Below are positions 51,349 through 60,983 of a stretch of DNA of 64,000 nucleotides, one piece after another. Every line of letters starts with the position of its first letter. Position 1 is the first letter of the stretch. The translations under genes and the position numbers were made by a program. This stretch comes from JANOYJ01 sp963792485 (GTDB lineage Bacteria; Pseudomonadota; Alphaproteobacteria; Rhizobiales; Rhizobiaceae), in the NCBI GenBank assembly GCA_963792485.1, contig CAWBWL010000001.1, positions 372,001 through 436,000 on the forward strand. The letters are read 5' to 3'. The notes beneath the pieces were generated by a model. That model did not search any database. It had not been told where the DNA came from and was given only the letters and a program-made list of their open reading frames with translations.

Positions 51349-51708
51349 ATGACAGATCACGCTACACCGAACCTGCCCGCGCGCGACTTCGAGGCGACGG
51401 AAAAGTTTTACGCCGCGCTCGGCTTTGTCGCCGGCTGGCGTGACAGCGGCTGGATGATCATGAAGCGCGGCGCGGTCACGCTTGAATTTTTTCCGTATCC
51501 AGGTCTTGATCCGAGGGCCAGCTGGTTCAGCTGCTGCCTGCGTCTGGATGATCTCGATTCCTTCTACGCAGTCTGCGAATCTGCAGGAATACCGGAACGT
51601 ACCACCGGACATCCCCGCCTGCATGCGCCAAAGCTTGAAGACTGGGGCGGCAGGGTCGGGGCGCTGATTGATCCCGACGGCACGCTGATTCGGCTCATCC
51701 AGAACTAA
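51349..51708 (+). CDS. Glyoxalase/bleomycin-resistance-type (VOC) protein
   Basis: The 119-residue product has a single vicinal-oxygen-chelate fold with NLPARDFEATEKFYAALGF at the N-terminus and GALIDPDGTLIRLIQ at the end. Short stand-alone members of this size with a WFSCCLRLDDLDSFY centre are annotated as bleomycin-binding proteins. The ligand cannot be judged from sequence. It follows nth by four bases, so it is probably in the same transcript. Confidence 0.78.
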   Translation: MTDHATPNLPARDFEATEKFYAALGFVAGWRDSGWMIMKRGAVTLEFFPYPGLDPRASWFSCCLRLDDLDSFYAVCESAGIPERTTGHPRLHAPKLEDWGGRVGALIDPDGTLIRLIQN

Positions 51709-51729
51709 TCGGCAGGCTTTCCTTTGAGG

Positions 51730-51756
51730 CCCGCCTCCTCTAAGGAGCGCGGGTTT
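51730..51756 (+). terminator. Likely terminator after the VOC gene
   Basis: CCCGC-CTCC, loop TCTAA, GGAG-C-GCGGG is followed by TTTG, giving a strong imperfect stem between the VOC gene and the adenosine kinase. Confidence 0.5.
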
Positions 51757-51775
51757 GTAAAAGCAGGAGCCCTTG

Positions 51776-52768
51776 ATGGCTGAGTATGACGTTCTGACAA
51801 TCGGCAATGCGATTGTCGACATTATCGCCCGCACCGAGGACGATTTCATCCATGCCAACGGCATCATCAAGGGCGCGATGAATTTGATCGACGGTGAGCG
51901 CGCCGAGCTTTTGTACGCGCGCATGGGGCCGGCCATGGAAACATCCGGCGGCAGCGCCGGAAACACGGCGGCGGGCGTTGCGAATTTTGGCGGCAAGGCG
52001 GCCTATTTCGGCAAGGTGTCAGACGATCATCTTGGCGGCGTTTTCGGCCATGACATGCATGCGCAGGGCGTCGCCTTTGATACCAAACCGCTGAAGGGAG
52101 AGCCACCGACCGCGCGCTCGATGATTTTCGTCACGCCGGACGGCGAACGCTCGATGAACACTTATCTCGGCGCCTGTGTCGAGCTGAAGCCGCAGGACAT
52201 TGAGGAAGACAAGGTCGCCGGTTCCAAGATCACCTATTTCGAAGGCTATCTGTGGGACCCGCCGCTCGCCAAGGACGCCATCCGTCTCGCGGCAAAGATC
52301 GCCCACAAGCACGGGCGCAAAATGGCGATGACCCTGTCCGACCCGTTCTGCGTTGACCGCTATCGCGGCGAGTTTCTCGAACTGATGCGCTCCGGCGCGG
52401 TGGACATCTGCTTTGCCAATGAGCACGAGCTGAAATCGCTGTATCAGACCGCCGATTTTGACACGGCGCTCGCGGCCCTGCGCAATGACTGCGAGATGGC
52501 GGCGGTGACGCGCTCGGAGATGGGATCGGTGATCATAAAGGGCGGCGCGACAGTGATGGTCGATCCGGTTCCCGTGGACACTGTCGTCGATACGACGGGG
52601 GCGGGTGATCTCTATGCGTCCGGCGTCCTGTTCGGCCTGACCCAAGGCTTCCCGCTCGCCAAATGCGGCAAGCTGGGATCGCTTGCAGCTTCCATCGTTA
52701 TCTCTCAGATCGGGCCACGGCCACAGGTAAATCTGCGGGACAAAGCGCGGGAGATGGGGATCATCTAA
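51776..52768 (+). CDS. Adenosine kinase (PfkB family)
   Basis: The 330-residue protein has the PfkB N-terminal signature GGSAGNTAAGVANFGG near 58 and the C-terminal DTTGAGDLYASGVLFGL near 272, with catalytic aspartate. The ordered N-terminus VLTIGNAIVDIIARTEDDF matches the rhizobial adenosine kinase group, which phosphorylates adenosine for salvage. AGGAG lies just ahead of the ATG at 51776. Other PfkB sugar kinases cannot be fully excluded. Confidence 0.85.
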   Translation: MAEYDVLTIGNAIVDIIARTEDDFIHANGIIKGAMNLIDGERAELLYARMGPAMETSGGSAGNTAAGVANFGGKAAYFGKVSDDHLGGVFGHDMHAQGVAFDTKPLKGEPPTARSMIFVTPDGERSMNTYLGACVELKPQDIEEDKVAGSKITYFEGYLWDPPLAKDAIRLAAKIAHKHGRKMAMTLSDPFCVDRYRGEFLELMRSGAVDICFANEHELKSLYQTADFDTALAALRNDCEMAAVTRSEMGSVIIKGGATVMVDPVPVDTVVDTTGAGDLYASGVLFGLTQGFPLAKCGKLGSLAASIVISQIGPRPQVNLRDKAREMGII

Positions 52769-52775
52769 ACTTCAG

Positions 52776-53162
52776 TCACGGCTGCATCCGGTCCGCCGCC
52801 CTGAAGAACTTGCGCGCCAGCGCCACGATCTGGCCGTCGGTCGGATGATCGGCGCTTTCCACGCCGATGATGCGGGAAGCAAGGGTGTGATGATGTCTTG
52901 CGACATGCTTGGCGAGTTCGTCCTTGGCGCTGCCGGGGCCGGCGATCAGCCATTCGGCAGCCGGTTCCAAGGCTCTGACGATATCGTTCATCAGGGCAAC
53001 ATCCATCTCAATGCGGCGGCCCTCGCGCGTTCCGGCATGTTTGTGCATCTGATCGACAGGATTTGACGAGGCGAGTTTGAGCTCCTGCGCGTGATCGCGG
53101 TCAAAGTAGAATATCTTCGCCTCGCGGTGATCGAGCCAGACGACGGCATGTTGGGATTGCAT
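52776..53162 (-). CDS. Small eRF1/pelota-like domain protein
   Basis: The 128-residue product begins MQSQHAVVWLDHREAKIFYF and has WLIAGPGSAKDELAKHVARHH and IIGVESADHPTDGQIVALARKFF. This is the pattern of a family annotated as translational machinery proteins, with an eRF1-domain-3-like fold, common in rhizobia and of unproven role. I chose the ATG at 53162 where the conserved part starts. It converges on the adenosine kinase with a seven-base gap. Confidence 0.7.
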   Translation of the reverse strand: MQSQHAVVWLDHREAKIFYFDRDHAQELKLASSNPVDQMHKHAGTREGRRIEMDVALMNDIVRALEPAAEWLIAGPGSAKDELAKHVARHHHTLASRIIGVESADHPTDGQIVALARKFFRAADRMQP

Positions 53163-53254
53163 GGATGAGCCTCCAAAATTGGCGACCAGCGCCAATCAAT
53201 ACCCCATCTTCAACGACCGGAGACAGAGCGGCGTTGACCTGCATCAAACAGCTC

Positions 53255-53914
53255 TCATTTGGCCTTTGGTCTGCGTGGCTTGACCACGTCATCCGGCGCT
53301 CGTCCGGCGCGGGCGCGGAAGACCGGAAACTGCCAGCCGAAAACGAGCGCGCCACCGCGCACCGCAAAGGCGGCAAGTGCTGAAACGAGCGTGGCAAGAA
53401 GTACAGGCGCGCCGGACAGTTGCAGCACCACGTAAAGGCTCGCGCCAGTGAGCGCTGCAGTTACATAAATTTCCCGCCGCATCAGGACAGACGGTTCGCC
53501 CGTCATCATATCGCGCAATATGCCGCCGAATGTGGCGGTCATCACCCCGGTCACGACGGCGATTGGTGCGGAGAACCCAAGCGCCAGCCCCTTCGCCGCG
53601 CCGATCACAGAATAGGCGCCAAGTCCTATGGCATCGAGCCAGAGCAGCCAGACATAACGCGACCAGACAAGATGCGCTGTGAAGTAAACGATGACCGCCG
53701 TCACGCTTGCCACAATCAGATAATCCGGCTCGCGGACCCAGAACACCGGCGTTTGCCCCAAAATGACATCGCGCAGCGTGCCGCCGCCTACGCCTGTGAC
53801 AATGCCAAGAAAGAGAAAGCCGATCAGGTCAATCTGTTTGCGCGAAGCCGCCAGCGCACCCGTCGCCGCAAAGACGGCGACGCCTGCATAGTCGAGGAGT
53901 TGGAGGAGTGTCAT
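53255..53914 (-). CDS. TRIC/UPF0126-type membrane channel protein
   Basis: The 219-residue protein has about six to seven membrane helices in two halves, each with a glycine-rich motif: GVGGGTLRDVILGQTPVFW in the first and ATFGGILRDMMTGEPS in the second. This twofold repeat is the mark of prokaryotic TRIC (UPF0126) monovalent cation channels. It stands alone beside the RIME-like repeat. Confidence 0.88.
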   Translation of the reverse strand: MTLLQLLDYAGVAVFAATGALAASRKQIDLIGFLFLGIVTGVGGGTLRDVILGQTPVFWVREPDYLIVASVTAVIVYFTAHLVWSRYVWLLWLDAIGLGAYSVIGAAKGLALGFSAPIAVVTGVMTATFGGILRDMMTGEPSVLMRREIYVTAALTGASLYVVLQLSGAPVLLATLVSALAAFAVRGGALVFGWQFPVFRARAGRAPDDVVKPRRPKAK

Positions 53915-53983
53915 GTGCGGGAGATAGCCCAGCGCAGCCGGATTTGGAATTCGGGGTGTGGATAAGGGTTTGGGCTTGGTCTT

Positions 53984-54184
53984 CCCTTCTCCCCGTTCTC
54001 ACGGGGAGAAGGTGGCCCGTAGGGTCGGATGAGGGGCAGCGCTGAAGGTCGAGGAAAAGAAAAACTTTCGCAGCGAGAACATTAAACTGTTGAAGTTCGA
54101 TATCTTTACAAAAACCTTGAACCTCGGCGCAGCCCCTCATCCGCCCTTCGGGCACCTTCTCCCCGTTCTCACGGGGAGAAGGGG
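53984..54184. repeat. RIME-like inverted repeat
   Basis: Two arms of about 53 bp (53984-54037 and 54132-54184) are nearly perfect inverted copies around a 94-bp centre. Each arm contains the smaller palindrome CTTCTCCCCG...CGGGGAGAAG and the block GCCCCTCATCCG. This composition matches rhizobial intergenic mosaic (RIME1-type) elements. It separates the TRIC gene from the sugar ABC operon, and no gene is seen in the 280-bp gap. Confidence 0.8.
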
Positions 54185-54194
54185 AAGAGTGGTC

Positions 54195-55324
54195 TTACGC
54201 CGCCGCGCGCTTGAAATTGGCGATATCCGGCACTTTCAGCCGTGGCAAGGCTTGTCCGGCGGCGTCGAAGAGATGGCAGTCGCTTGTGCTGAAATTCAGC
54301 GCCAGATCATGCCCGACTTCGGTCAGCGTTGTGCCGCTGATCAGCGCTGTGGCAGATGCACCGCCCTTGGTCACCACTTCAACAAAGGTCTCGTGGCCCA
54401 GCCGTTCGACCAGTTCGACATTGCCATGCATGACCACATCGCCCTTGTCGCCCGCCTCCATGTCTTCGGGCCGGATGCCGAGGATCAGCTTGTCGCCTTG
54501 CCTTGACGGCGCCTTGCCGCACCGGAATGAGCTTTTCGCCGAAATCGGGAGACTTCACGTTGACGCCGCGCTCGGAACTGACCAGCGCCTCGACCGGAAT
54601 GAAGTTCATTTTCGGGGAGCCGATGAAACCGGCGACGAACTGGTTGTCCGGCTTGTGATAGAGTTCCAGCGGCGAGCCGACCTGGCGCACGATCCCGGCC
54701 TCCAGCACGACAATCTTGTCGGCCAGCGTCATCGCCTCGACTTGGTCATGCGTCACATAGATCATGGTTGCCGCAAGGTCGCGGTGCAGCTTGGCGATCT
54801 CGGCGCGGGTGTTGACGCGCAGCGCCGCGTCAAGGTTCGACAGCGGCTCGTCAAACAGGAACACTTCCGGATTGCGCACGATGGCGCGGCCGATGGCGAC
54901 GCGCTGGCGCTGGCCGCCGGACAGCTGGCTCGGCTTGCGGGACGAGCAGATTTTCCATCTTCAGAATGCGCGCCGCCTCCTGAACCTTCTTTTCAATCTC
55001 ATCCTTCGGCGCGCCTGATATCCGCAGGCCAAACGCGACATTCTCATAGACCGTCATATGCGGGAACAGCGCGTAGGACTGGAACACCATCGCGATATTG
55101 CGCTCCTTCGGCGGCAGGTCGTTGACCACTCTCCCGCCGATTTCGAGCGTCCCGGCGGTGATGTCCTCGAGCCCGGCGATCAGCCGCAGAAGTGTGGATT
55201 TGCCGCAGCCGGAGGGGCCGACAAAGACCACGAATTCGCCATGGTTGAGCTGCAGGTCGACACCCTTGATGATCTCCAGATTGCCGAAGCTCTTGCGGAT
55301 ATTCTTCAGAACGACGTTTGCCAT
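54195..55324 (-). pseudogene. Sugar ABC transporter ATP-binding protein (UgpC/MalK type), two frameshifts
   Basis: The full protein would be about 375 residues. The N-terminal piece has Walker A GPSGCGKST and a Q-loop. An extra base in the GGG at 54939-54941 then shifts the frame; the next piece has the signature LSGGQRQRVAIGRAI, DEPLSNLDA and THDQVEAMTLAD. A second extra base near 54501 precedes the TOBE-like C-terminus LILGIRPEDMEAGDKG. Each indel alone restores the family sequence, so the gene is recently broken or mis-sequenced. It is the last gene of the importer operon. Confidence 0.85.
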
Positions 55325-55353
55325 TGTCTTCGCCTTTCCACCAATTCGGATTG

Positions 55354-56345
55354 TTACTCTTCGACTTTCAGGAGCCCGTCAGGCCCAACGGAAACGGGTA
55401 CGGGATTTGAGACCTGGCCGACAAATTTGCCGTCCGGCCCGGTGTCGAGAAAGCCCATGGTAAAGAGCTTGCCGTCTTTTTCGACGATTTTGCCGGTGTA
55501 GCGGTTGGCAGGCAGCGCCCCGTCGAAAAAGGGTCCGGGCGCCATCGTCCACGGCCCGCGTGGAGTGCCTGCCATCAGATAATGCGTCCCGGTAACGGGC
55601 GATTGCGGATTGAGCTTCTTATAGCCTTCCGACCAATGGTTCGAGCCGGTGCAGAACAGGCAATACCAGCGCCCCTTGACTTTCAGCACTTGCGGGACTT
55701 CCATCTGGCCGAAGAAACCACCTTCATAACGTTGGAGGCTGGAGCGTCCAGGTGTAGAGGTCCGGCGAGGTCGCAAACCCGATGCCGCCGCCGGCATTGG
55801 GTTCGTCAATACCGGGAATGCGGCAGGTGAAATACATCAGCCAGCCATCGCCTTGCGGATCGCGCATCACCCACGGGTCGCGCATGGCCCGGTCGTGCCA
55901 ATGGCCGGGCGTGTACTCCTCGTAAAGATGCGCGTTCGGCCCGGTGCGGTCGACAACAAGCCCGGTGCCGACGCGCTGCCAATTGTGCATGTCGGTTGAC
56001 GTTGCGTGGCCAAGCCGCTGATGCATGCCGTCAAGGTCATGCATCGTGCCGGTGTAGAACAGGTGCCACAGCCCGCTCTCATCCTTGACGACGGAACCGG
56101 TCCACGTGGTCCAGTCATCCCAGGCCGGGACGCTTGGCAGGCGCAAAACACATGCCAAGATGCGTCCAGTTCGTGAGATCGTCCGACACCGCATGGCCTT
56201 GCGTGACATTGCGGTGCCGGTCGTCAGGATGCGGCAGCCTATTGTCCGCCTGCAGGAAGTAAATATGCCACTTCCCGTCATCCGACTGGCCCGGATCGAC
56301 CAGCCAGAAATCCCAGATCCATTTGTCTTTGAGCGCAAGGACCAT
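55354..56345 (-). pseudogene. Beta-propeller glycoside hydrolase (GH32/43/68-like), two frameshifts
   Basis: The product would be about 330 residues and begins MVLALKDKWIWDFWLVDPG at 56345. The pieces read NVTQGHAVSDDLTNWTHLG, then WTTWTGSVVKDESGLWHLFYTG and RAMRDPWVM, then GQMEVPQVLKVKGRWYCLF. The WDFWLVDPG, TGSV and RDPWV features resemble five-bladed propeller glycosidases such as beta-fructosidases. Extra bases lie at 56127-56129 and near 55738. No signal peptide is seen, so it would act on an imported sugar in the cytosol. Substrate is not known. Confidence 0.75.
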
Positions 56346-56347
56346 GA

Positions 56348-57222
56348 TCAGCCCTTGATGCCGGTTGACGCGATGGACGCGATGAAGGCGCGCTGCAGCA
56401 CCAGATAGAAAGCGAGCACCGGCACCGTGATCAGCGTCAGATACGCCATCACTTCCCCCCAGGCGATGTTGAGCTGGAAGAAATATTGCAGGCCGATCAT
56501 GACCGGACGGTATTGCTCGGCCTGTACGGAGATCAGCGGCCAGAGGAACTGGTTCCACATGGCGAGGAACTTCAGAATCGCCGCCGTGGCAATCGTCGGT
56601 CCGGAAAGTGGCATAATGACCTTGAAGTAGATCTGCCACCAGCTCGCGCCTTCGATGCGGGCGGCCTCGATCAGTTCCCGCGGCAGATCCTTGAAGACTG
56701 TGACGAAGAGAAAGATGGTCAGCCCGTCGGCGATCCAGCGGAACGATCTGGACATGATAGCTGTCAAGCCAGCCGATGGTGAAGCCGCTTGTGCCGATCC
56801 AGGGCAGATTGTTGACGAGCATCAGCAGCGGAACGGCGATGGTTTCGAAGGGAATGATCAGGGTGGCGACAATGGCCGACAGGATTACGTTTCGCCACTT
56901 CCATTCGAGAAACACGAAGGAGAACGCGGCCAGGGAACAGAGGAAGAGCGACAGAAGCACCGTGACGCCAGTCACAAACACGGAATTGAACACAAAGAGG
57001 CCGACCGGGGCGCGCTTGAAGGCGGCGGAGTAATTGTTCAGGGAGATGTCGCCCACGGGCAGGAAGGCGCGAAGCGATTCGGTGTCGGTCAACAGCTGCA
57101 AATCCGGCTTCAAGGACGAGATCATCATGAAGAGCAGCGGGAAGACAGAAGATGAAGGCGACGGCGATCAAGAGCGCATAGCGCCAGAACACGCCCTGCA
57201 GGCGCTTGGGCGAGGCTTTCAT
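56348..57222 (-). pseudogene. Sugar ABC transporter permease (MalG type), two frameshifts
   Basis: The N-terminus is MKASPKRLQGVFWRYALLIA from 57222. After an extra base at 57139-57141 the frame continues with MMISSLKPDLQLL and several membrane helices. A second extra base near 56738 is followed by ADGLTIFLFVTVFKDLP and the permease EAA loop ELIEAARIEGASWWQIYFKV. Removing both gives a normal 290-residue inner-membrane permease. Its ATG shares one base with the stop of the preceding permease. Confidence 0.85.
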
Positions 57223-58318
57223 CAGGTCTTCTCCCGCGTGAGGTAGCGTTGGGTGAGTGAGATCGTGAGCACGATAAGGAACAGCACGACGGAAATGGCG
57301 GAGCCGCCGGAAATGTCCTGCTTGCCGTAGCCGCGTTCGATGGCCTGGAACACCACGGATTGGGTGGAGTCCAGCGGCCCGCCCTCCGTCATCACCTCCA
57401 CCTGCCGTAACAGCGCGAACGCCTGCATGGTGATGACGAGCAGGACCAGAACAGCGGTGTTGCGCAGCCCCGGCCAGGTCACATAGCGGAAACGCTGCCA
57501 AGCCGAAACGCCTTCAATGTCGGCCGCCTCATAAAGCGAAACGGGGATGGTTTGCAGGCCTGACAGCCAGATGACCATGTGGAATCCGACCGCCTGCCAG
57601 ATCGACATGGCAATGAGCGACGGAAGGGCCGTCGCCGGGCGAGCCCAGCCAGTCAACCGGCTGGAACAGCGCCGAAGGTGAGCGAAGCTCAGCAGCGTGT
57701 TGAGAAGGCCGTTATTGCCGTCATAAATGAAGCGCCAGAGCAGCGAGACGACAACCATCGAGATGACAACCGGCATGAAATAGATGGTGCGAAAAATGTT
57801 TATGCCCTTGAGCTTCTGATTGATCATCAACGCGAGGACAGAGCGCGAGCGCCCCTTGCAGCGGCGCGACGAACAAGCACGAACAGGAAAATGTTGACCA
57901 GCGCCTTCATGAACACGACGTCGGTGGCGACCACGACCTTTTGCGTGTCCCCGGAACCCCACGAGAACCATTCGCGCATGCCGTTATACTGCGGAAAATC
58001 CGGATTGTTGCGCGTAATGGAGCGCACAGTCGGATAGACGGGCTGCCCGTCCGGCCCAGTCTTCGACCGCATTTGTCGCAGGGTCTTTTTCAGGCTCCAG
58101 CGTCAATACGCCAACCGACAGAAGCTGCCGGAAATTCTCCATGCCGATAAATTCAGCCGCGTTGGGCGAGTGAGAGCGCTGGTTCGTGAACGAAAACCAG
58201 AACGCCAGCAGGAATGGCACCACGATGAAGAGAAACATCAGAAATGCGGCTGGAAAAGCAAACCAGCCATCCGGCGCTTTGCGAGTTCATCAGCTTCGAG
58301 GACGAAGAGGACTTGCAT
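57222..58318 (-). pseudogene. Sugar ABC transporter permease (MalF type), several frameshifts
   Basis: The frame opens at an ATG at 58318 (MQVLFVLEADELAKRRMAGL) and breaks near 58255. It resumes with FIVVPFLLAFWFSFTNQRS, and breaks again at 58058. The next pieces are MREWFSWGSGDTQKVVVATD and LMINQKLKGINIFRTIYFMP, separated by extra bases at 57872 and 57840. Further indels at about 57683 and 57637-57639 precede the EAA loop SLYEAADIEGVSAWQRFRYV. Six indels make this the most damaged gene of the operon. Confidence 0.8.
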
Positions 58319-58338
58319 GGCCTGTCACCTTGGCTAGG

Positions 58339-58366
58339 ACCGGCCGCGCTTAAGTGCGCGGCCGGT
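58339..58366 (-). promoter_or_regulatory. Strong hairpin between binding-protein and permease genes
   Basis: An 11-bp perfect stem (ACCGGCCGCGC and GCGCGGCCGGT) with a 6-base loop lies between the solute-binding gene and the permease. Such stems protect the upstream message and reduce read-through, keeping binding protein in excess of membrane components. Confidence 0.7.
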
Positions 58367-58385
58367 TGGCTTTTGGCAGGAGATG

Positions 58386-59652
58386 CTACATTTTCGGCGC
58401 GTAGCCGCCGTTCTTTTCGACGTCCTTGGTGATCTCGTCAGCCGCCGCATCAAGCGTGTCTTCGACCGCCGCGCCATTGGCGATGTCGGACAGCGCCTTC
58501 TCGAACACTTTTGCAGCCACCGCATAACCCGCATAGACCGGACGCAGCGTCGCCTGCTTGGCGGACAGGGCGTAGAATGCAGCCATGGGACCGCCTTCCT
58601 TGTAGTTCTTGGAAGCGGCGGCCGAACCCGGAGTTGGCGGGATCAGGCCGATGCCGTCGGAGAACGCCGTCAGATATTTGTCCTGCAGCGCAAATTCGAT
58701 GAACTTGTTTGCGCCTTCCTGGTTTTTGGACGTGGCCGCCACGCCAAACTGCCATGAAGCCGCGCCAATCTTCGGTCCGGTTCCAAAATCAGGCGCAGGC
58801 AGGAAAACAACATCTTCCTTGTATTTTTCGACAGCGCCGAGCGCAGCCCAGTTGCCGTTCCAGGAAATGGCGTATTTGCCAGCGAGGAAGCCGGCGTCGC
58901 GGTCGGCCGGGTCTTGGGATGTGCCCGGGGCCAGCTTGCGCTCAAACACGGACTTCCACCAATTGCCAAACTTGACCGCAGCCTCGCCGTTCAGCGTGCC
59001 CTCGGCAGTTTTATAACCATCGCGGTTGATCATGTCGCCGCCCGCGCTCTGCAGGAACGGGCCGAACGCGTAAGGGTACCACTCGCCTTTCCATGCCATG
59101 CCGAGGTCAAGCGGGAACTCGAACTTGCCCGATGCCTGAATCTTGACCAGCGCAGCGTCGAACTCTTCCAAAGTCCAAGGCTTGTCGAGCGTCGGGATGC
59201 GAATGCCGTTTTCGTCCAGAACGGACTTGCGGCGAACCATGGCGACAGCTGCGTCCCAAAGACCGATTGAGTAGACCTTGTCATTATATTTGCCGACCGC
59301 GCCCGGCAGGAAGTTGGCATACTTGGCCGGATCAACCGTCAGCGGCGCCATATAGCCGGCCCAGACCCAGCCCGGCATGACGGGGCCGTCAACATCGATA
59401 ATGTCCGGCAATTTTCCGGAGGCAGCCGCGGCTGTCACCGAGTCATTGTAGGCGCCCTGCGGGAATTGCTCAAGCTTGACGACATAGTCGGCCTGTGAGC
59501 CGTTGAAGTCGGTGATCAGCTGTTCAACGATCTTCTTTTCGACTTCATTGCCCGCCCCGTGATACCACATCATCAGATCAGTGGCCGCGAAGGCCGCCGA
59601 GGACATAAGCGATGCCAGCAAGCGCGCCGCTGAGAATAAGTTTGGTTTTCAT
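58386..59652 (-). pseudogene. Sugar ABC transporter substrate-binding protein, frameshift in the signal peptide
   Basis: The ATG at 59652 follows AGAGGAAACGAA and encodes MKTKLILSGALAG. One extra base near 59622 shifts the frame in the middle of the signal peptide; the other frame gives LLASLMSSAAFA and then an uninterrupted mature protein of about 395 residues starting ATDLMMWYHGAGNEVEKKIV. That is the beginning of a family 1 extracellular solute-binding protein. Without correction an ATG inside the signal region (59618) gives a truncated leader. First gene of the importer operon. Confidence 0.82.
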
Positions 59653-59794
59653 TTCGTTTCCTCTCTGTCGCTGCAACACAAATCCGGCGGTCAGGTTTTG
59701 CCTGTCGGAGCAGCCGGTTCGCATCCGCGTTTTCTCCCGTTTTCGGCTCAAGGCCGTTATAAGCGGGCTCCTCCACCCGTTTTCCGCAGTGCGC

Positions 59795-60814
59795 CTAGAC
59801 AAGCGCCCTGCAAGATTCTCGAATTACCAAGGGACATGGCACCAGGACTTTCGGCGCCCAGCCCTCTTCTTCATCTCCCGCCAGCTTCGCCATTTCCACC
59901 GCCAGCCTGCCGATTTCAAAATAGGGCAGCGCGACAGTGGTGAGGGACGGGCGCAAAGTCTCCGATATTACCTTGAGGTCGTCAAACCCCATGAGCGAGA
60001 TATCGCCCGGAATTGAAAGGCCCAGATGGGCGGTGGCGGAAAACACCTGCAGCGCGATTTGGTCATTGCCGCAGATGATCGCCGTTGGCCGCTCCGGCCG
60101 GGCGAGAAGTTCAAAGGCCACCTCAAAGGCCACCAAGGTCTCATTCATCAGCGGGCCGGTGAATCCGACGCGCTCGCTGCCGTAATCATAGCTCACCCCG
60201 GCGTCGCGGAACGCCCGGCGCATGCCGCGGCCGCGCAGGATCGTCGCTTCGATGGTCGGGTTGAGTGTGATGATGCCAATGCGCCGGTGGCCAAGCTTGA
60301 GCAGATGCGCCGCCTGCGCATAGCCGCCCGCCTCATCGTCCGGAATGATCGACGCCCGGTCGCCTTCCCGCGAAAAGCAATTGGCAAGGACAATCGCGTC
60401 GTTGAAGTCGGGATGACCCATCGCCTGCGGCCGGTGATACATCGACGCATAAATGACCGCGGCGACCTTTTGCGCCCGGAACATGCGCCAATACTCGGCC
60501 TCAAGCTCGGCGTCGCCATCCGTGTTGGCGATCAGCAGTGTCTTGTGCTCGCGCTTGAGTTCGGCCTGCGCGCCTCGAACAATATCAACCGAATAGGGTG
60601 TCGTGGCGACGGCGTCGGTCATCAGCCCGACAACATTGGACGCGCCAGAGCGCATCAGCCGCGCGGCCTGATCGGGCACATAATTCATGTCTTTGAGATG
60701 GGTCAGAACCGCTTCGCGCGTTTCCAGCCTGACCGCCGGATCATTGTTGACGATCCGCGACACAGTTTTGATGGAAACGCCCGCCCGTTCGGCGACTTCG
60801 CGCAGAGTAACCAA
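59795..60814 (-). CDS. LacI-family transcriptional regulator
   Basis: The 339-residue repressor has the LacI helix-turn-helix and hinge at its N-terminus (VTLREVAERAGVSIKTVSRI, YVPDQAARLMRSG) and a periplasmic-binding-protein-like sugar domain. I chose the TTG at 60814 because GGGAGGAG lies five bases upstream and the family starts there; the ATG at 60838 would overlap an operator. It lies between the importer operon and a divergent catabolic pair, and two matching operators sit in that gap. Confidence 0.92.
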   Translation of the reverse strand: MVTLREVAERAGVSIKTVSRIVNNDPAVRLETREAVLTHLKDMNYVPDQAARLMRSGASNVVGLMTDAVATTPYSVDIVRGAQAELKREHKTLLIANTDGDAELEAEYWRMFRAQKVAAVIYASMYHRPQAMGHPDFNDAIVLANCFSREGDRASIIPDDEAGGYAQAAHLLKLGHRRIGIITLNPTIEATILRGRGMRRAFRDAGVSYDYGSERVGFTGPLMNETLVAFEVAFELLARPERPTAIICGNDQIALQVFSATAHLGLSIPGDISLMGFDDLKVISETLRPSLTTVALPYFEIGRLAVEMAKLAGDEEEGWAPKVLVPCPLVIRESCRALV

Positions 60815-60837
60815 GACTGCTCCTCCCAAAGCTGTCA

Positions 60838-60883
60838 TGACAACGTTGTCAATCAGTCAATACTTGATTGACAACGTTGTCAA
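60838..60883. promoter_or_regulatory. Tandem LacI-type operators
   Basis: TGACAACGTTGTCA (60838-60851) and TTGACAACGTTGTCAA (60868-60883) are perfect palindromes with a central CG step, the LacI-family operator type. Their centres are 31 bp apart, near three helical turns. They lie between the regulator and the SDR gene, so both the repressor's own promoter and the SDR operon are likely controlled. Confidence 0.85.
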
Positions 60884-60983
60884 TACGAAATCCCAAAATT
60901 CTTTGCCGTCTTCCGAAAGCCGCTGGCCCGGCCCTTTTCAAGCCAGGCGCGGGGCGCTAACACTGCGGCAAGGGAGAATGCAC

